Part shown: positions 26,269 to 36,700 of the stretch, one piece after another
Position numbering within the stretch: position 1 is the first letter of the stretch
Layout of the letters: each line of letters starts with the position of its first letter
Origin: an uncultured Roseburia sp.
GTDB lineage: Bacteria; Bacillota; Clostridia; Lachnospirales; Lachnospiraceae
Reading direction: 5' to 3'
Assembly: GCA_947652855.1 (NCBI GenBank)
Contig: CANTEO010000005.1
Location: forward strand, 1-61,580
DNA length: 61,580 bases
The notes under the pieces: generated by a model
Databases searched by the model: none
Seen by the model: the letters and a program-made list of their open reading frames with translations, nothing else
What the model was told of the DNA's origin: nothing
Position numbers and translations under genes: made by a program

Positions 26269-27426
26269 TTATTTCATCGGCCTTGCCAGCAGGGAGCCGT
26301 CCGCCGCGCCATAGCCAGGCCCTCTGGACGCCCATAGGGAGGTGATGTTGGGCTTTCCGTTGCTAAGATAGCCCAGGCAGATGTATCCGGTAAACATCTC
26401 CACATGATAGGTGGTATGGTAAGGGTCGTGGAGGCTTCTGGACTTGAACACGAGATCCCCGGGATTTAACTGCATTTTCTTCATTTTCGCGTAAGTGTAA
26501 CCGCCGGGAATCATCCGTCCGTTATCTCTGCACCACGCGGATTCCGTGGCGCTTGTCCCTGGATAGCCCGGGTTGCCAAAGGAGAACCCGGCGCATTCCA
26601 TGTAGGCTTTCCATACCAACGCGCTGCAGTCATAATAGCCATACTGGGTCCGCCTGGCTTGGCTGTATGTCCAATGGGTTCCTATGTAAGTCGCCCGCGC
26701 GCATACGCGGATCAGCGTCCCGGTTGTGACAGAGACGGCGCAGCCGATTTTTTTGCCATTGATGCTTGCCGAGATGACGGCGTTTCCGATCCGTTTGCCC
26801 TTCACGACGCCATCTTTGGAGACAGTGGCGACCTTTTTATTGGAAGAGGACCATTTTATGCCTTTGGAGCAGCCGGTGATTTTCAATTTTTTTGACTTTC
26901 CCTTTTCTAACAGCAGGGAGCTTGTTGAGATTTTAACAGTTTTTACGTTCACCTTGATTTGAAATGGCTCTCCTGCAATGGTGACAGTCAGCTTGGTGGT
27001 GCATTTTTTATTTCCATGGAGGCGCAAATGCAAAAATTTGCCCGAGATGGATGCGTATGCCTGGATGCTTTTATTGGAGCTTTTGCAGGGCAGGCTTGCT
27101 TTATTGACGTATTTCTTTAATGAAGCGGGGATGTCCACTGCGATGTCTGTTTCCGCGTCTGCGTATACGACGCTTTTGCCATAGCTGTAAACGGGGACGA
27201 GGTGGGCGTTCACCTTGGTCTTTGCCAGCGTCACGCGATCTGGCTTAGGCGTGGCGTCTATGTCTTCCGTAATTCCCTCTTGGTTTTCGCTGTCAGTTTT
27301 TTCCGAGATATTTTCTGAATTCGCCTGTCTGGCGGCGGCCTCTATTCCATTCCAGAAGATTCCGCAGGCGCATAGGACGCAGAGGCTTACTGCGTATGTG
27401 AAGAGGCGTTTTCTTCTGTTTTTCAT
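26269..27426 (-). CDS. Secreted NlpC/P60-like hydrolase with Big_2 domain
   Basis: The 385-residue protein has a signal peptide (about 1-31), a spacer, beta-rich regions with a Big_2-type Ig module (about 160-235, IKWSSSNKKVATVSKDGVV) and a C-terminal cysteine-peptidase-like domain: Cys267 in YYDCSALVWKAY and His341 in YHVEMFTGY match the NlpC/P60 Cys-His order. Such enzymes cut peptidoglycan stem peptides; the Big_2 domain would hold it at the surface. GGAGG precedes the ATG at 27426; an upstream in-frame start at 27492 is less likely. Confidence 0.85.
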   Translation of the reverse strand: MKNRRKRLFTYAVSLCVLCACGIFWNGIEAAARQANSENISEKTDSENQEGITEDIDATPKPDRVTLAKTKVNAHLVPVYSYGKSVVYADAETDIAVDIPASLKKYVNKASLPCKSSNKSIQAYASISGKFLHLRLHGNKKCTTKLTVTIAGEPFQIKVNVKTVKISTSSLLLEKGKSKKLKITGCSKGIKWSSSNKKVATVSKDGVVKGKRIGNAVISASINGKKIGCAVSVTTGTLIRVCARATYIGTHWTYSQARRTQYGYYDCSALVWKAYMECAGFSFGNPGYPGTSATESAWCRDNGRMIPGGYTYAKMKKMQLNPGDLVFKSRSLHDPYHTTYHVEMFTGYICLGYLSNGKPNITSLWASRGPGYGAADGSLLARPMK

Positions 27427-27551
27427 TTCCGTTCCTCCTTGACGTAAATTTTCCCCCGTCGTCGCTTCGGGTTTTATGCGATCAATTATCATAGAATATA
27501 TAAGGAATGCCTTTTGCCGCGCCCTGCTTTGGCGTGAGGGCGCGCGCCCTT

Positions 27552-29156
27552 TTAGCGCATCTGCCGGATTGCCGCCTCGATAAAGCCTTTGAACAGCGGG
27601 TGCGGGCGGTTTGGCCTGGACTTCAGCTCTGGGTGCGCCTGCGTCGCAATGAACCAGGGATGGCCTGGCAGCTCAATCATCTCGACGATCCTCCCGTCCG
27701 GGGAGATGCCGCAGAGCTTCATGCCGTGTTCCGTAAAGGCATTGCGGTAGTCGTTGTTGACTTCATAGCGGTGGCGGTGCCTTTCATGAATGGTTTCCTT
27801 CGCATACAGGGAATAGGCTTTGGAGGAGGCGTCCAGCACGCATGGATAGGAGCCGAGCCGCAGTGTGCCGCCGATGTTCTCGATGCCGTCCTGATCCGGC
27901 ATCAGGGAGATGACCGGGTGCGTGGTGTTTGGATCCAGCTCAATGCTGTGCGCGTCGTTCATCTTGCAGATGCTTCTGGCAAATTCAATAATGGCGACCT
28001 GCATCCCAAGGCAAAGCCCCAGATACGGGATGTTCCTTGTCCTTGCATAATGCGCGGCGGCGATCATGCCCTCCACGCCGCGGCTGCCAAACCCGCCCGG
28101 GACAATGACGCCATGGGCGTCCTTTAAGATGTCCTCTGCGTTTTCCATGTTTATCAGCTCTGAGTCCACCCACTGGATGTTGACGGTCGCGTGGTTGGGG
28201 ATCCCCCCGTGCTTTAGCGCCTCCACGACGGAGATGTACGCGTCATGCAGCTGCGTATATTTGCCGACCAGGGCGATGTTCACTTCCTTGTCCGGGTGGC
28301 GCAGGTCGTCCACCATCTGCCTCCAGTCGTCTAAGTCAGGCTCGGGGCAGTTTAGGCTTAAGCATTCGCAGGCGACCTTCGCCAGGTCTTCCTGCTCCAT
28401 CGCCAACGGCGCCTCGTAGAGGTATTCCACGTCCAGGTTCTGCATGACATGGTTGCTCGGCACATTGCAGAACAGGGCAATCTTGTCCTTGATGGCCTGC
28501 TTAAGCGGATGCTCGGAGCGGCAGACGATGATGTCCGGCTGGATGCCCATCCCTTGCAGGTCTTTGACGCTTGCCTGCGTCGGCTTGGTCTTAAGCTCGC
28601 CGGAGGCTTTGATATATGGGATTAACGTGACGTGGATCAGGATGGCGTTCTCATGCCCGATTTCGTGCTGGAATTGCCGGATCGCCTCTAAAAACGGCTG
28701 GCTTTCAATGTCGCCGACCGTTCCGCCGACTTCAATAATCGCGATATGCGTATCTTTTGTGCCAAAATTTCGGTAGAAGCGGTTTTTGATTTCATTCGTG
28801 ATATGCGGGATGACCTGAACGGTCCCGCCGCCAAAGTCGCCGCGCCGCTCTTTTTGCAGGACGCTCCAGTAGATTTTTCCAGTCGTCACGTTCGAGTTTT
28901 TCGTGAGGCTTTCGTCAATGAAACGCTCGTAGTGGCCCAAATCCAGGTCGGTCTCCGCCCCATCGTCCGTGACGAACACTTCCCCGTGCTGGATGGGGTT
29001 CATCGTTCCCGGATCAATGTTGATGTATGGGTCAAATTTCTGCATTGTGACAGTGTATCCGCGGGCTTTCAGCAGCCGGCCAAGCGATGCGGCCGTAATC
29101 CCTTTTCCCAGGCCGGACACGACGCCGCCAGTGACGAAAACGTATTTAACAGGCAT
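27552..29156 (-). CDS. pyrG: CTP synthase
   Basis: The 534-residue enzyme makes CTP from UTP, ATP and glutamine. The synthetase domain begins MPVKYVFVTGGVVSGLGKG with its P-loop, and the C-terminal class I glutamine amidotransferase carries the nucleophilic Cys in YLGLCLGMQVA and the terminal His/Glu (TQAHPELKSRP). Length and sequence are normal. AGGAGG lies 10 bp before the ATG at 29156. A TATAAT on the minus strand at 29225-29220 is the likely -10, with a weak -35. Confidence 0.97.
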   Translation of the reverse strand: MPVKYVFVTGGVVSGLGKGITAASLGRLLKARGYTVTMQKFDPYINIDPGTMNPIQHGEVFVTDDGAETDLDLGHYERFIDESLTKNSNVTTGKIYWSVLQKERRGDFGGGTVQVIPHITNEIKNRFYRNFGTKDTHIAIIEVGGTVGDIESQPFLEAIRQFQHEIGHENAILIHVTLIPYIKASGELKTKPTQASVKDLQGMGIQPDIIVCRSEHPLKQAIKDKIALFCNVPSNHVMQNLDVEYLYEAPLAMEQEDLAKVACECLSLNCPEPDLDDWRQMVDDLRHPDKEVNIALVGKYTQLHDAYISVVEALKHGGIPNHATVNIQWVDSELINMENAEDILKDAHGVIVPGGFGSRGVEGMIAAAHYARTRNIPYLGLCLGMQVAIIEFARSICKMNDAHSIELDPNTTHPVISLMPDQDGIENIGGTLRLGSYPCVLDASSKAYSLYAKETIHERHRHRYEVNNDYRNAFTEHGMKLCGISPDGRIVEMIELPGHPWFIATQAHPELKSRPNRPHPLFKGFIEAAIRQMR

Positions 29157-29375
29157 TAGGGTATTCCTCCTTTGATGTGTAATGTTGCCATGCGTTTGGT
29201 GTGACATAATAACCTATGTATTATACTACTTTGTCCCTGGAAAATCCAGATAGAAAATGAAAACGGCTTTTCATTTCGAGTACAATATGATAAAATGGCA
29301 GAGAGCAGAAGGGATTTGCCCGGGGGCTTGCCGTGGAAAAGGCAGGCAGGGCAGAGTATGGATGGAGGGGATCGC

Positions 29376-30116
29376 ATGAAAGAAGGATTTTTAGCGAAGG
29401 AGGCCAAGAAGGCGCATAAAAAGAGCAAACGGCTGTTTTCGGCGTTGCTTGTCATTTATGTCTGCCTGATCGGCTTTGTTTTTTTTATGGGGAAGGATTC
29501 GTTTGACTGGAATAATAATGATGATAAACTGTTAATCCTTGCTTTTGCCGCATTTTCCGCGCTGATGCTTTTTTGCGTGACGATGGGCCTGTTCCTTACA
29601 GGGCGTTCGGCCAAAAACGGCTATAAGAGCCTGATCCTTCCGTTTCAGGAGGGTTCTAAGGAGGCGGTGGGGAAGGTCATCGACCAGGAGGCTTCAGAAG
29701 GGAAGGCTTGGGTGGATGAGTATATTGAGGCGTTTTCGGAAGGGAAGAAGCCGAAGGGGGAGCGCGTCGTCCTGTTTCCGTCCTATTTGCTTTTATTCAA
29801 CGGCATGGGGGCGGTCACGGCGATTCCGCGCGATAAGGTCTATTGGCTCTGCGCCCAGGCCGGGATTGAGGGGAGATCCTCTTTTATCGTCCGTCTTCTC
29901 ATTTTTACGGAGAAAAAGGCATTCGCTTTGGAGGGATGCGACGTGGGGCATTTGAAGCAGGTTGCGGATCAGCTGTATCAGTACATACCGAACGTATTTT
30001 GCGAATATGACACATTTCAGATTTCCTATGAGCTGGAAAAGATGTTCGATAAAAGACGTGAGGACTTTGTCAAATTTTATGAGCATGAGAAGCGCCAGAT
30101 GGAGCAGGGCTCGTGA
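29376..30116 (+). CDS. Hypothetical membrane protein, two transmembrane segments
   Basis: I do not recognise this 246-residue protein. Two adjacent hydrophobic helices lie near the N terminus (about residues 20-41 and 51-73), giving a hairpin, followed by a cytoplasmic domain of about 170 residues that could have a PH-like fold (VVLFPSYLLLFNGMGAVTAIPRDKVYWL, then LLIFTEKKAFAL). GGAGGGG precedes the ATG at 29376. It is a single gene divergent from pyrG and ended by a hairpin. Confidence 0.65.
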   Translation: MKEGFLAKEAKKAHKKSKRLFSALLVIYVCLIGFVFFMGKDSFDWNNNDDKLLILAFAAFSALMLFCVTMGLFLTGRSAKNGYKSLILPFQEGSKEAVGKVIDQEASEGKAWVDEYIEAFSEGKKPKGERVVLFPSYLLLFNGMGAVTAIPRDKVYWLCAQAGIEGRSSFIVRLLIFTEKKAFALEGCDVGHLKQVADQLYQYIPNVFCEYDTFQISYELEKMFDKRREDFVKFYEHEKRQMEQGS

Positions 30117-30192
30117 CGGCTGTGGCCTGTCTTTGGCGCTTGCCCAGCTAGGCGCGCCGGAAGGCAATAAGGCCGGATAACCGAATAAAGGC

Positions 30193-30273
30193 ACATATGG
30201 CAGGAACAGGCTTTCTGTTTCGCTTCCTGTAAGGGGCGAATGGAGAGGCTGTTCCTGCCATATGTCTTTTTTT
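30193..30273 (+). terminator. Long-looped intrinsic terminator
   Basis: ACATATGGCAGGAACAG (30193-30209) pairs perfectly with CTGTTCCTGCCATATGT (30249-30265), followed by seven or more T residues. The loop is about 39 bases. Confidence 0.8.
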
Positions 30274-30371
30274 ACGGAAGGCGGGCGCCATGAGGCGTAT
30301 TCAGCGGACAGGGCTGCATCGGGGATTTTGCGGATGTTCCAGAAAAAGAGAGAAACGGGTCGATTTATTTC

Positions 30372-30389
30372 CAAAAAGTATACATTTTG
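30372..30389. promoter_or_regulatory. Operator-like 18-bp palindrome, copy 1
   Basis: CAAAAAGTATACATTTTG has symmetric CAAAA/TTTTG arms around GTATAC. The same structure recurs 126 bp downstream. Confidence 0.6.
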
Positions 30390-30491
30390 CAAAAAAATGT
30401 CAATCTAAAATTCTTATTCATCTTACACGAAATTATCTAAAAAATCAATATAAATCCAAAATTTTTTTAAGCAGATTCTCTAAAAGAATTT

Positions 30492-30521
30492 CATTTTCAA
30501 AACGTATACCTTTTGAAAATG
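30492..30521. promoter_or_regulatory. Operator-like palindrome, copy 2 (extended to 30 bp)
   Basis: The 18-bp core at 30498-30515 is CAAAACGTATACCTTTTG. Here the symmetry extends outwards with CATTTT and AAAATG, so that 28 of 30 positions are symmetric. Confidence 0.65.
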
Positions 30522-30706
30522 GATCAGCAATGGCCCCCTTTTCTATGGTGCTTTTTGTATCCATAGTTTAATAAATTGCCGTAACTGGAAGGGCGCAGCA
30601 TTTTGAAGCCCGTTCCGCAGGGGAGCGCGTCATGCGCTCCCTTTTGCGGCGCAAAGCAAGGGAGTCTGGAAGAGATGGAGTTGTTCAGGGAAGGAGACGA
30701 GGTGCA

Positions 30707-33700
30707 ATGGAGAGGAGCAGGAAAAAGGGAAAAAGACGGCTGTCTTTGCTTTTGGCGTTGGTGCTGCTGATTTATGGGCAGGCGTTCCCGGCCTTGGCGA
30801 AGACGGCTTTTAAAGCGGATGGAGAGGCGCAAGGGGAGCCGCAGAACCCGGTGTATGACGCGGATACGGACGCGACGGAGTGGAGCTATGTTTATTTTGG
30901 CAGCTACCCGCAGACAGAGGTGACGGACGGCCCGTTAAAGTCCGCGCTTTCGAAGGCGCACTATAATGCGGAGGGGGATACGTCCGTTGGTGGGAAAAAA
31001 TACCGGAGGGTTGGCGCGGGCGGCGGATACCGCTATTTTCAGTGGGAGCGCATCAAATGGCGCGTGCTTCAGAATGACGGCTCCACGCTGTTTGTTGCGG
31101 CCGACAGGGGGCTGGACTGCCAGAGGTATCATGAAGAATATACGTCTGTTACGTGGGAGGGCTGCACGCTTCGAAGCTGGCTGAATGAGGAGTTTTATGC
31201 CGCGGCGTTTCGCGCCGAAGAGCAGAAGGCGATTGTCCGGCAGGCCGCGGCGGATGAGGGGGAGAATGAGACGCTGGATGATGTGCGTCTTCTGTCTGTT
31301 GGGGAAGTGAGAAATTCAGCGTATGGATTTCGTGGAAATAGCGAGAATTCAGTCAGCCGCCAAATGAAGGCGAGCGATTACGCGGCTGCAGGGGGGGCGC
31401 GTATCGACGGCGAAAAAAGAACTTGGTGGTGGCTGTGCTCGCCCGGCTACGATTCAGACTTTGCCGCGCACGTCAGTAACCATGGCGACGGGATGCGGAA
31501 TAGTGTTTCTGTCGATACTGCTTATCACGCGGTTGTGCCAGCCTTGCATATCAATCTGTCCTCTGATCTCTGGTCCATGACAGAGGAGGAGGGCGCGGCG
31601 GGGGCGCTGATTCCGGAAAATCCGTCTTATGACGCGTTTTATGACGAGACGGAGTGGAGCTATGTCTATTTTGGCAGCTACCCGCAGGCGGAGGTGAGCG
31701 GGGAGGCGCTTACCTCTTCGATTCAAAATGCCTCTTATGCAGGGGACGACGCTGTCGTGGACGGCGTGAAATATCGCAGGGTGCGCCAATCGGACGGATA
31801 TCATTATTTTAAGTGGGAGAGCGTCAAATGGCGCGTCCTGCAAAAGGAGGGCGGGTCTTTGCTTGTGATGGCCGATCTTGGCCTGGACGCGAGGGAATAC
31901 CACGAGACGGCAGAGGATGTCTCCTGGGAGGACAGCGCGCTTTATGAGTGGCTGAACGGGGAGTTTTACGATGCGGCGTTTGACGAGGATGAGCAGGGCG
32001 CCGTCCTGGGGCAGGCAGAAGGAGGCTCGCAGGCGGACGGCTTGCAGGGCCGGGTGTCTCTTTTGTCGGCAGAGGACGTTTTAAACGTCTCTTATGGATT
32101 TTGCCCGGCTGGCGCGGACGCCGCAGGCGCGCCGTCTGCGACGCGTTCCCTGCGGGCGAGCGATTACGCCCGTGCGAAGGGAGCGGAGCTTTACGATGCG
32201 CGGGGAAGCTGCAGATGGTGGCTGCGTTCTAAGGGAGAGGGCCTGGGCAGCGCCGCGGCCGTTAAGGAGGATGGGAGCGTTGATATGTCTGGAAGCGCCG
32301 TCAATGCGGGCGGGAATGCCGTCGTTGCCGCGCTGCGCCTGGATCTGTCCTCTAATTTCTGGTCGATGGCGGAGGACGGCGGCTTAAGCTCAGACAGCCC
32401 GTCTTATGACGAAGAGACAGACACGTCGGCGTGGCGCATTGTCACGTTTGGCAGCTACCCGCAGACGGAGGTGAGTGGGGAGGAGCTGACGGACGCAGTT
32501 ACGGGCGCCTCTTACGATGAGCGCGGCGACGCCGTGGCGGATGGCGTGAAATACCGCAGGATCAGCATTGGCGACACGAGCGACAGCAGCAATTTTGGGT
32601 CGGCGCAGACATACCGCTATTTCAAATGGGAGCCAATCAAATGGAGGGTGTTGGAGGAGGACGGAACGGAGCTTTGCCTGATGGCGGATTTAGGCCTGGA
32701 CTGCAGGGCGTATCATCCCGACGGCGGGAGCGTGGCCTGGACGGGCAGCGGCCTAAGAAGCTGGCTGAATGACGAATTTTATCAGTCAGCCTTTCGTGCG
32801 AAGGAACGAAGGGCGATTTTGCAGGAAGGCTCGAAAGAGAATGTCCGCCTGCTCTCGGCAGAGGAGGCGGTCAGCGCCGCGCATGGCTTTTGCGGCGACG
32901 GCGGCAAGGCTTCGGGCAGCCGCAAGGTAAGGCCAAGCGATTATGCGTATGTAATGGGGGCGTACAGCCTATCTGCCGATGGAGCGGACTGCTGGTGGTG
33001 GCTGTCTTCCTCAAGCGCTTCCGGCGATGCGCCGCGCGCTTACAATGACGGCAGCATAGACGCGGCGCCTGTGACGCTGGCGTCCGGCGCGGTCGTTCCG
33101 GTTGTGCGTATGGACAAGGCGCTTTTCTTGGAGCCGGAGGATGTGCCGTCCAACCCCAAATATAACGAAATCATTGACACGACGGAATGGAGCTATGTCT
33201 ACTTTGGCAGCTACCCGCAGGCGGAGGTGAGCGGGGAGGCTTTGACGGAGGACATTACGGAGGCGTTTTACGACGAGAGCGGGGACGCGCTTGTAGACGG
33301 CGTGAGGTACCGCAGGATGGAGGCCGGGTCGTCCGAAGACGGAGAGGCGGAACGCGCGTATCGGTATTTTAAGTGGGAGCGCATCAAATGGCGCGTCCTT
33401 CAGAAGACGGAAGATGCGCTGTTTGTCCTGGCTGACCGTGGCCTGGACTCCCGCGCGTATCACGATGCGTCCACGTCTGTCACATGGGAGGGCAGCGCGC
33501 TTCGGGAATGGCTGAATGAAAGCTTTCTTAACAGCGCCTTTGGAAAAAAAGAAAGGCGCGCCATCAAAGAGCAGACAGTGGAAAATGCGGGCAACAGCAG
33601 CTATGGCATAAGCAGCGGGAAAGATACGAAGGATCTTGTGTATTTGTTGTCTGAGGGCGAGGCAAAAAATGCTTCGTATGGGTTTTGTGAGGATTACAGT

Positions 33701-36700
33701 AAGAATTCAGGCAGCCGCCAAATGAAGGCGAGCGACTATGCGTCCGCCCTGGGGGCGTCCGCCTCAAATGAGGAGGAATATTCAGGCGGCTGCGGCTGGT
33801 GGCTGCGCACCCAGGGCGGACGCGGCGCTTTCGCCATGTGCGTCAATGCGTCTGGGGCAATGAGTCTGTATGGAAATTCTATGAATGCGGCGGGAAACGC
33901 CGTTGTCCCGGCGCTGTGCCTTGACCTCTCTTCAGATCGCTGGTCTGTGACAGAAGAGGGCAATCCGGATCCAGACGATGAATTTGCGCCGAAATACGAC
34001 GAGGAGACGGATGCGGCGGAATGGAGGACTGTTTATTTTGGCAGCTACCCACAGTCAGAAGTGACAGGAGAGCGACTGACAGATGCGATTGAAAACGCTC
34101 CCTATGACGGGCTGGATGCGGTTGTGGACGGCGTGAGGTACCGCAGGGTCAGCAGCGAAGACGCGAATAACGGAGATCATTTCGCCTCATCAGGATACCG
34201 CTATTTTAAATGGGAGCCAATTAAGTGGAGGGTGTTGGAAAAAGACGGAGACCTGCTGTATCTGATGGCGGATCTTGGCCTGGACTGCAAAACCTACAAT
34301 GACGGCTCCTATGGGTCGGATGCAAATGCATGGAACGGCAGCAGCCTAAGGAGTTGGCTGAACGACGAATTTTACAATGCGGCCTTTGGGAGCGCGGAGC
34401 GCAGGGCCATTGTGCAGGAGGGGAAGGAGAACGTCCATCTGCTTTCTGCAAGCGAGGCGGCAAGCCAGGCGTATGGGTTTTGCAGGGATGGTGGAATGGC
34501 CTCCAAGAGCCGCGTCCTTGCGCCAAGCGACTATGCCTACGTGATGGGCGCGTACAGCCTGCATGACGGAGAGGAAGCCGGGCGGGACTGCTGGTGGTGG
34601 CTCTCTTCTGAGGGGGAAAGCCCTGCGGACGTAAAGCGCGTGTACAATGACGGCGGCATAGATGAGGCTTCTATGACAATGGCGTATGGCGCGGTTGCGC
34701 CTGTGTTGCGCGTCAATATGAAGCAGGAGGAAGGCCCCGCGAACCCAAAGTATAATGAAGTCACAGATACGGCGGAATGGAGCGTCGTCACGTTTGGCAG
34801 CTACCCGCAGGAAGAGGCGCAGGCGACGGGAGATTTGATTAACGCCAAGTATAACGGGAACGGGGACGCTGTGGTGAAAGGAGAGACATACCGCAGGATC
34901 GCAAGCGGCGATACAAACGACAGCTCGAATTTTGGACAGGAGAGCGAATATCGTTATTTTAAGTGGGAGCCCATTCGCTGGAAGGTGTTAAAGAAGGGGA
35001 AAGACACGTTATTTGCGCTGGCCGACCTGGCTTTGGACTGCAAATCTTACAATGAAAGCGGATTCAGCGTCACATGGGAGGGCAGCACGCTGCGCCAATG
35101 GCTGAACGGGACGTTTTTCCAGACGGCCTTTACCCAGGAGGAGCAGGCGGCGATTGTGGCTCAGGGGGCGGACAGCGGCGAAAGCGTCGGATCTGACGCG
35201 TTGGATCAAGTGCGCCTGCTTTCTGTCAGTGAAGCGTCGGACGCCTCGTATGGATTCTGCGGAACGTCTGGCAGGGCTTCAAAGAGCCGTTCTGTCAGGC
35301 CAAGCGAATACGCCTATGTGATGGGCGCGGCCAAAGCGGAAGGGGAGGGCAATTGCGTATGGTGGCTGCGCGCGTCGGGAAGTTCCGGCGGCTTATATGC
35401 CTCTACTGTCAGCGCTTTGGGCGCGGTCGGGCAAGAAGATTTTTATAACGCCACGACGGACGCCGTTGTCCCGGCGCTGCATATCGACCGTTCCTCTGAG
35501 CTTTGGAGCGCCGTGGAGGAGGAGGGAGGCTCGTTTTTGGAATGGCCGCTTTCGGTCGGCGAGCTAAGCGACCTGGAGGTGAACGTCGGTGAGGACGTGA
35601 CGTTTACCGCCGAGGTGCAGGGAGGAGCTGCTTTCGGCAATCAAATTCAGTGGTATCTGGACGGAGAGGCGATTGAGGGCGCGAACGAATCCAGCTTCAC
35701 ATTGGAAGACGTCAGCCTGGACAGCGGCGTAGTCCATACCTATTACTGCACTGTGAGCAGCAAGGCACAGAGCGTGACGAGCAATGTGGCGTCCCTTACT
35801 GTGCATGAGTCGGGACAGGAGGCCGACACGTCTTTGCTTGAGGCTGCAATAGCAGACGCAAGGAAATTAGATGGGTCGGAGTATACCGCGGAAAGCTGGC
35901 AGGCGCTGCAGGAGGCGCTGTCTGCGGCTCTGGGGCTTTTGGAGCAGGCGGGCGCAACGCAGGAGGAGGTGGATGCCGCGCTGCGGGCGTTGGAAGACGC
36001 GGTTGCGGCGTTGGTTGGGCAGGATCCGCCTATCTTTGACATTTTTGGGCCGTCGAATCAGACGGTGAAAGCGGGGGAGAGCGCCACGTTTCAGGTGCGT
36101 GCGGAAATGAGGGATTCAGCCGCATATCCTGAGGGGGCCGATTTGTTCCGCTATCAATGGTATCAGGCGTCATCTGAGGAGGGCACTCAAACGAAGGTCA
36201 CTGGCGCGAACGAATCCAGCTATACGATAGAAAACGTCACGGAAGAGATGGACGGGACATATTATTGCTGCGAGGTGTCCTGCACGGCGACAGGGACGCC
36301 CTGGAGCAGAGTCAGCAGCCGCGCGAGGCTTATTGTGTATACGGATTCCGGGGAAGTGGATAAGTCGGCTCTAAGCAGCGTCTTCAATGAAGCGGCGGAG
36401 CTAAAGGAAGAGGACTATTCGGAAGAAAGCTGGAGCGGGTTTTTAGCTGCCAGGAAACAGGCGGAGGAGACATTAAAGGACAGCAAGGCCACGCAAGAGG
36501 AAGTGGACGCGGCCTGCGACGCGCTGCAAAAAGCGATCGACACGCTTAAGGGAACGAAGCCCTCCGCTCCCCTTTCCGTCAGCGTGCCAGGCGATCAGAC
36601 GGCAAAAGCGGGGGAAAGCGTCACGTTTTCCGTCACGGCAAGCGGCGGGGCCTCCTCTTCTTACGCCTATCAGTGGTATCGGTCTGCGTCTGCCTCCGGG

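Larger units (their letters stand above)
30274..30706. promoter_or_regulatory. AT-rich control region upstream of the central gene cluster
   Basis: The 433-bp gap contains a sharply AT-rich stretch (30360-30515) bounded by two matching palindromes (listed separately), then about 190 bp of ordinary composition before the start at 30707. No convincing -35/-10 pair could be assigned; an AATATAAAT near 30447-30455 is the best -10-like site. Confidence 0.5.

Noticed and set aside
27507..28127. Plus-strand reading frame of 206 residues
   Set aside because: It is antisense to pyrG and lacks any supporting signal.
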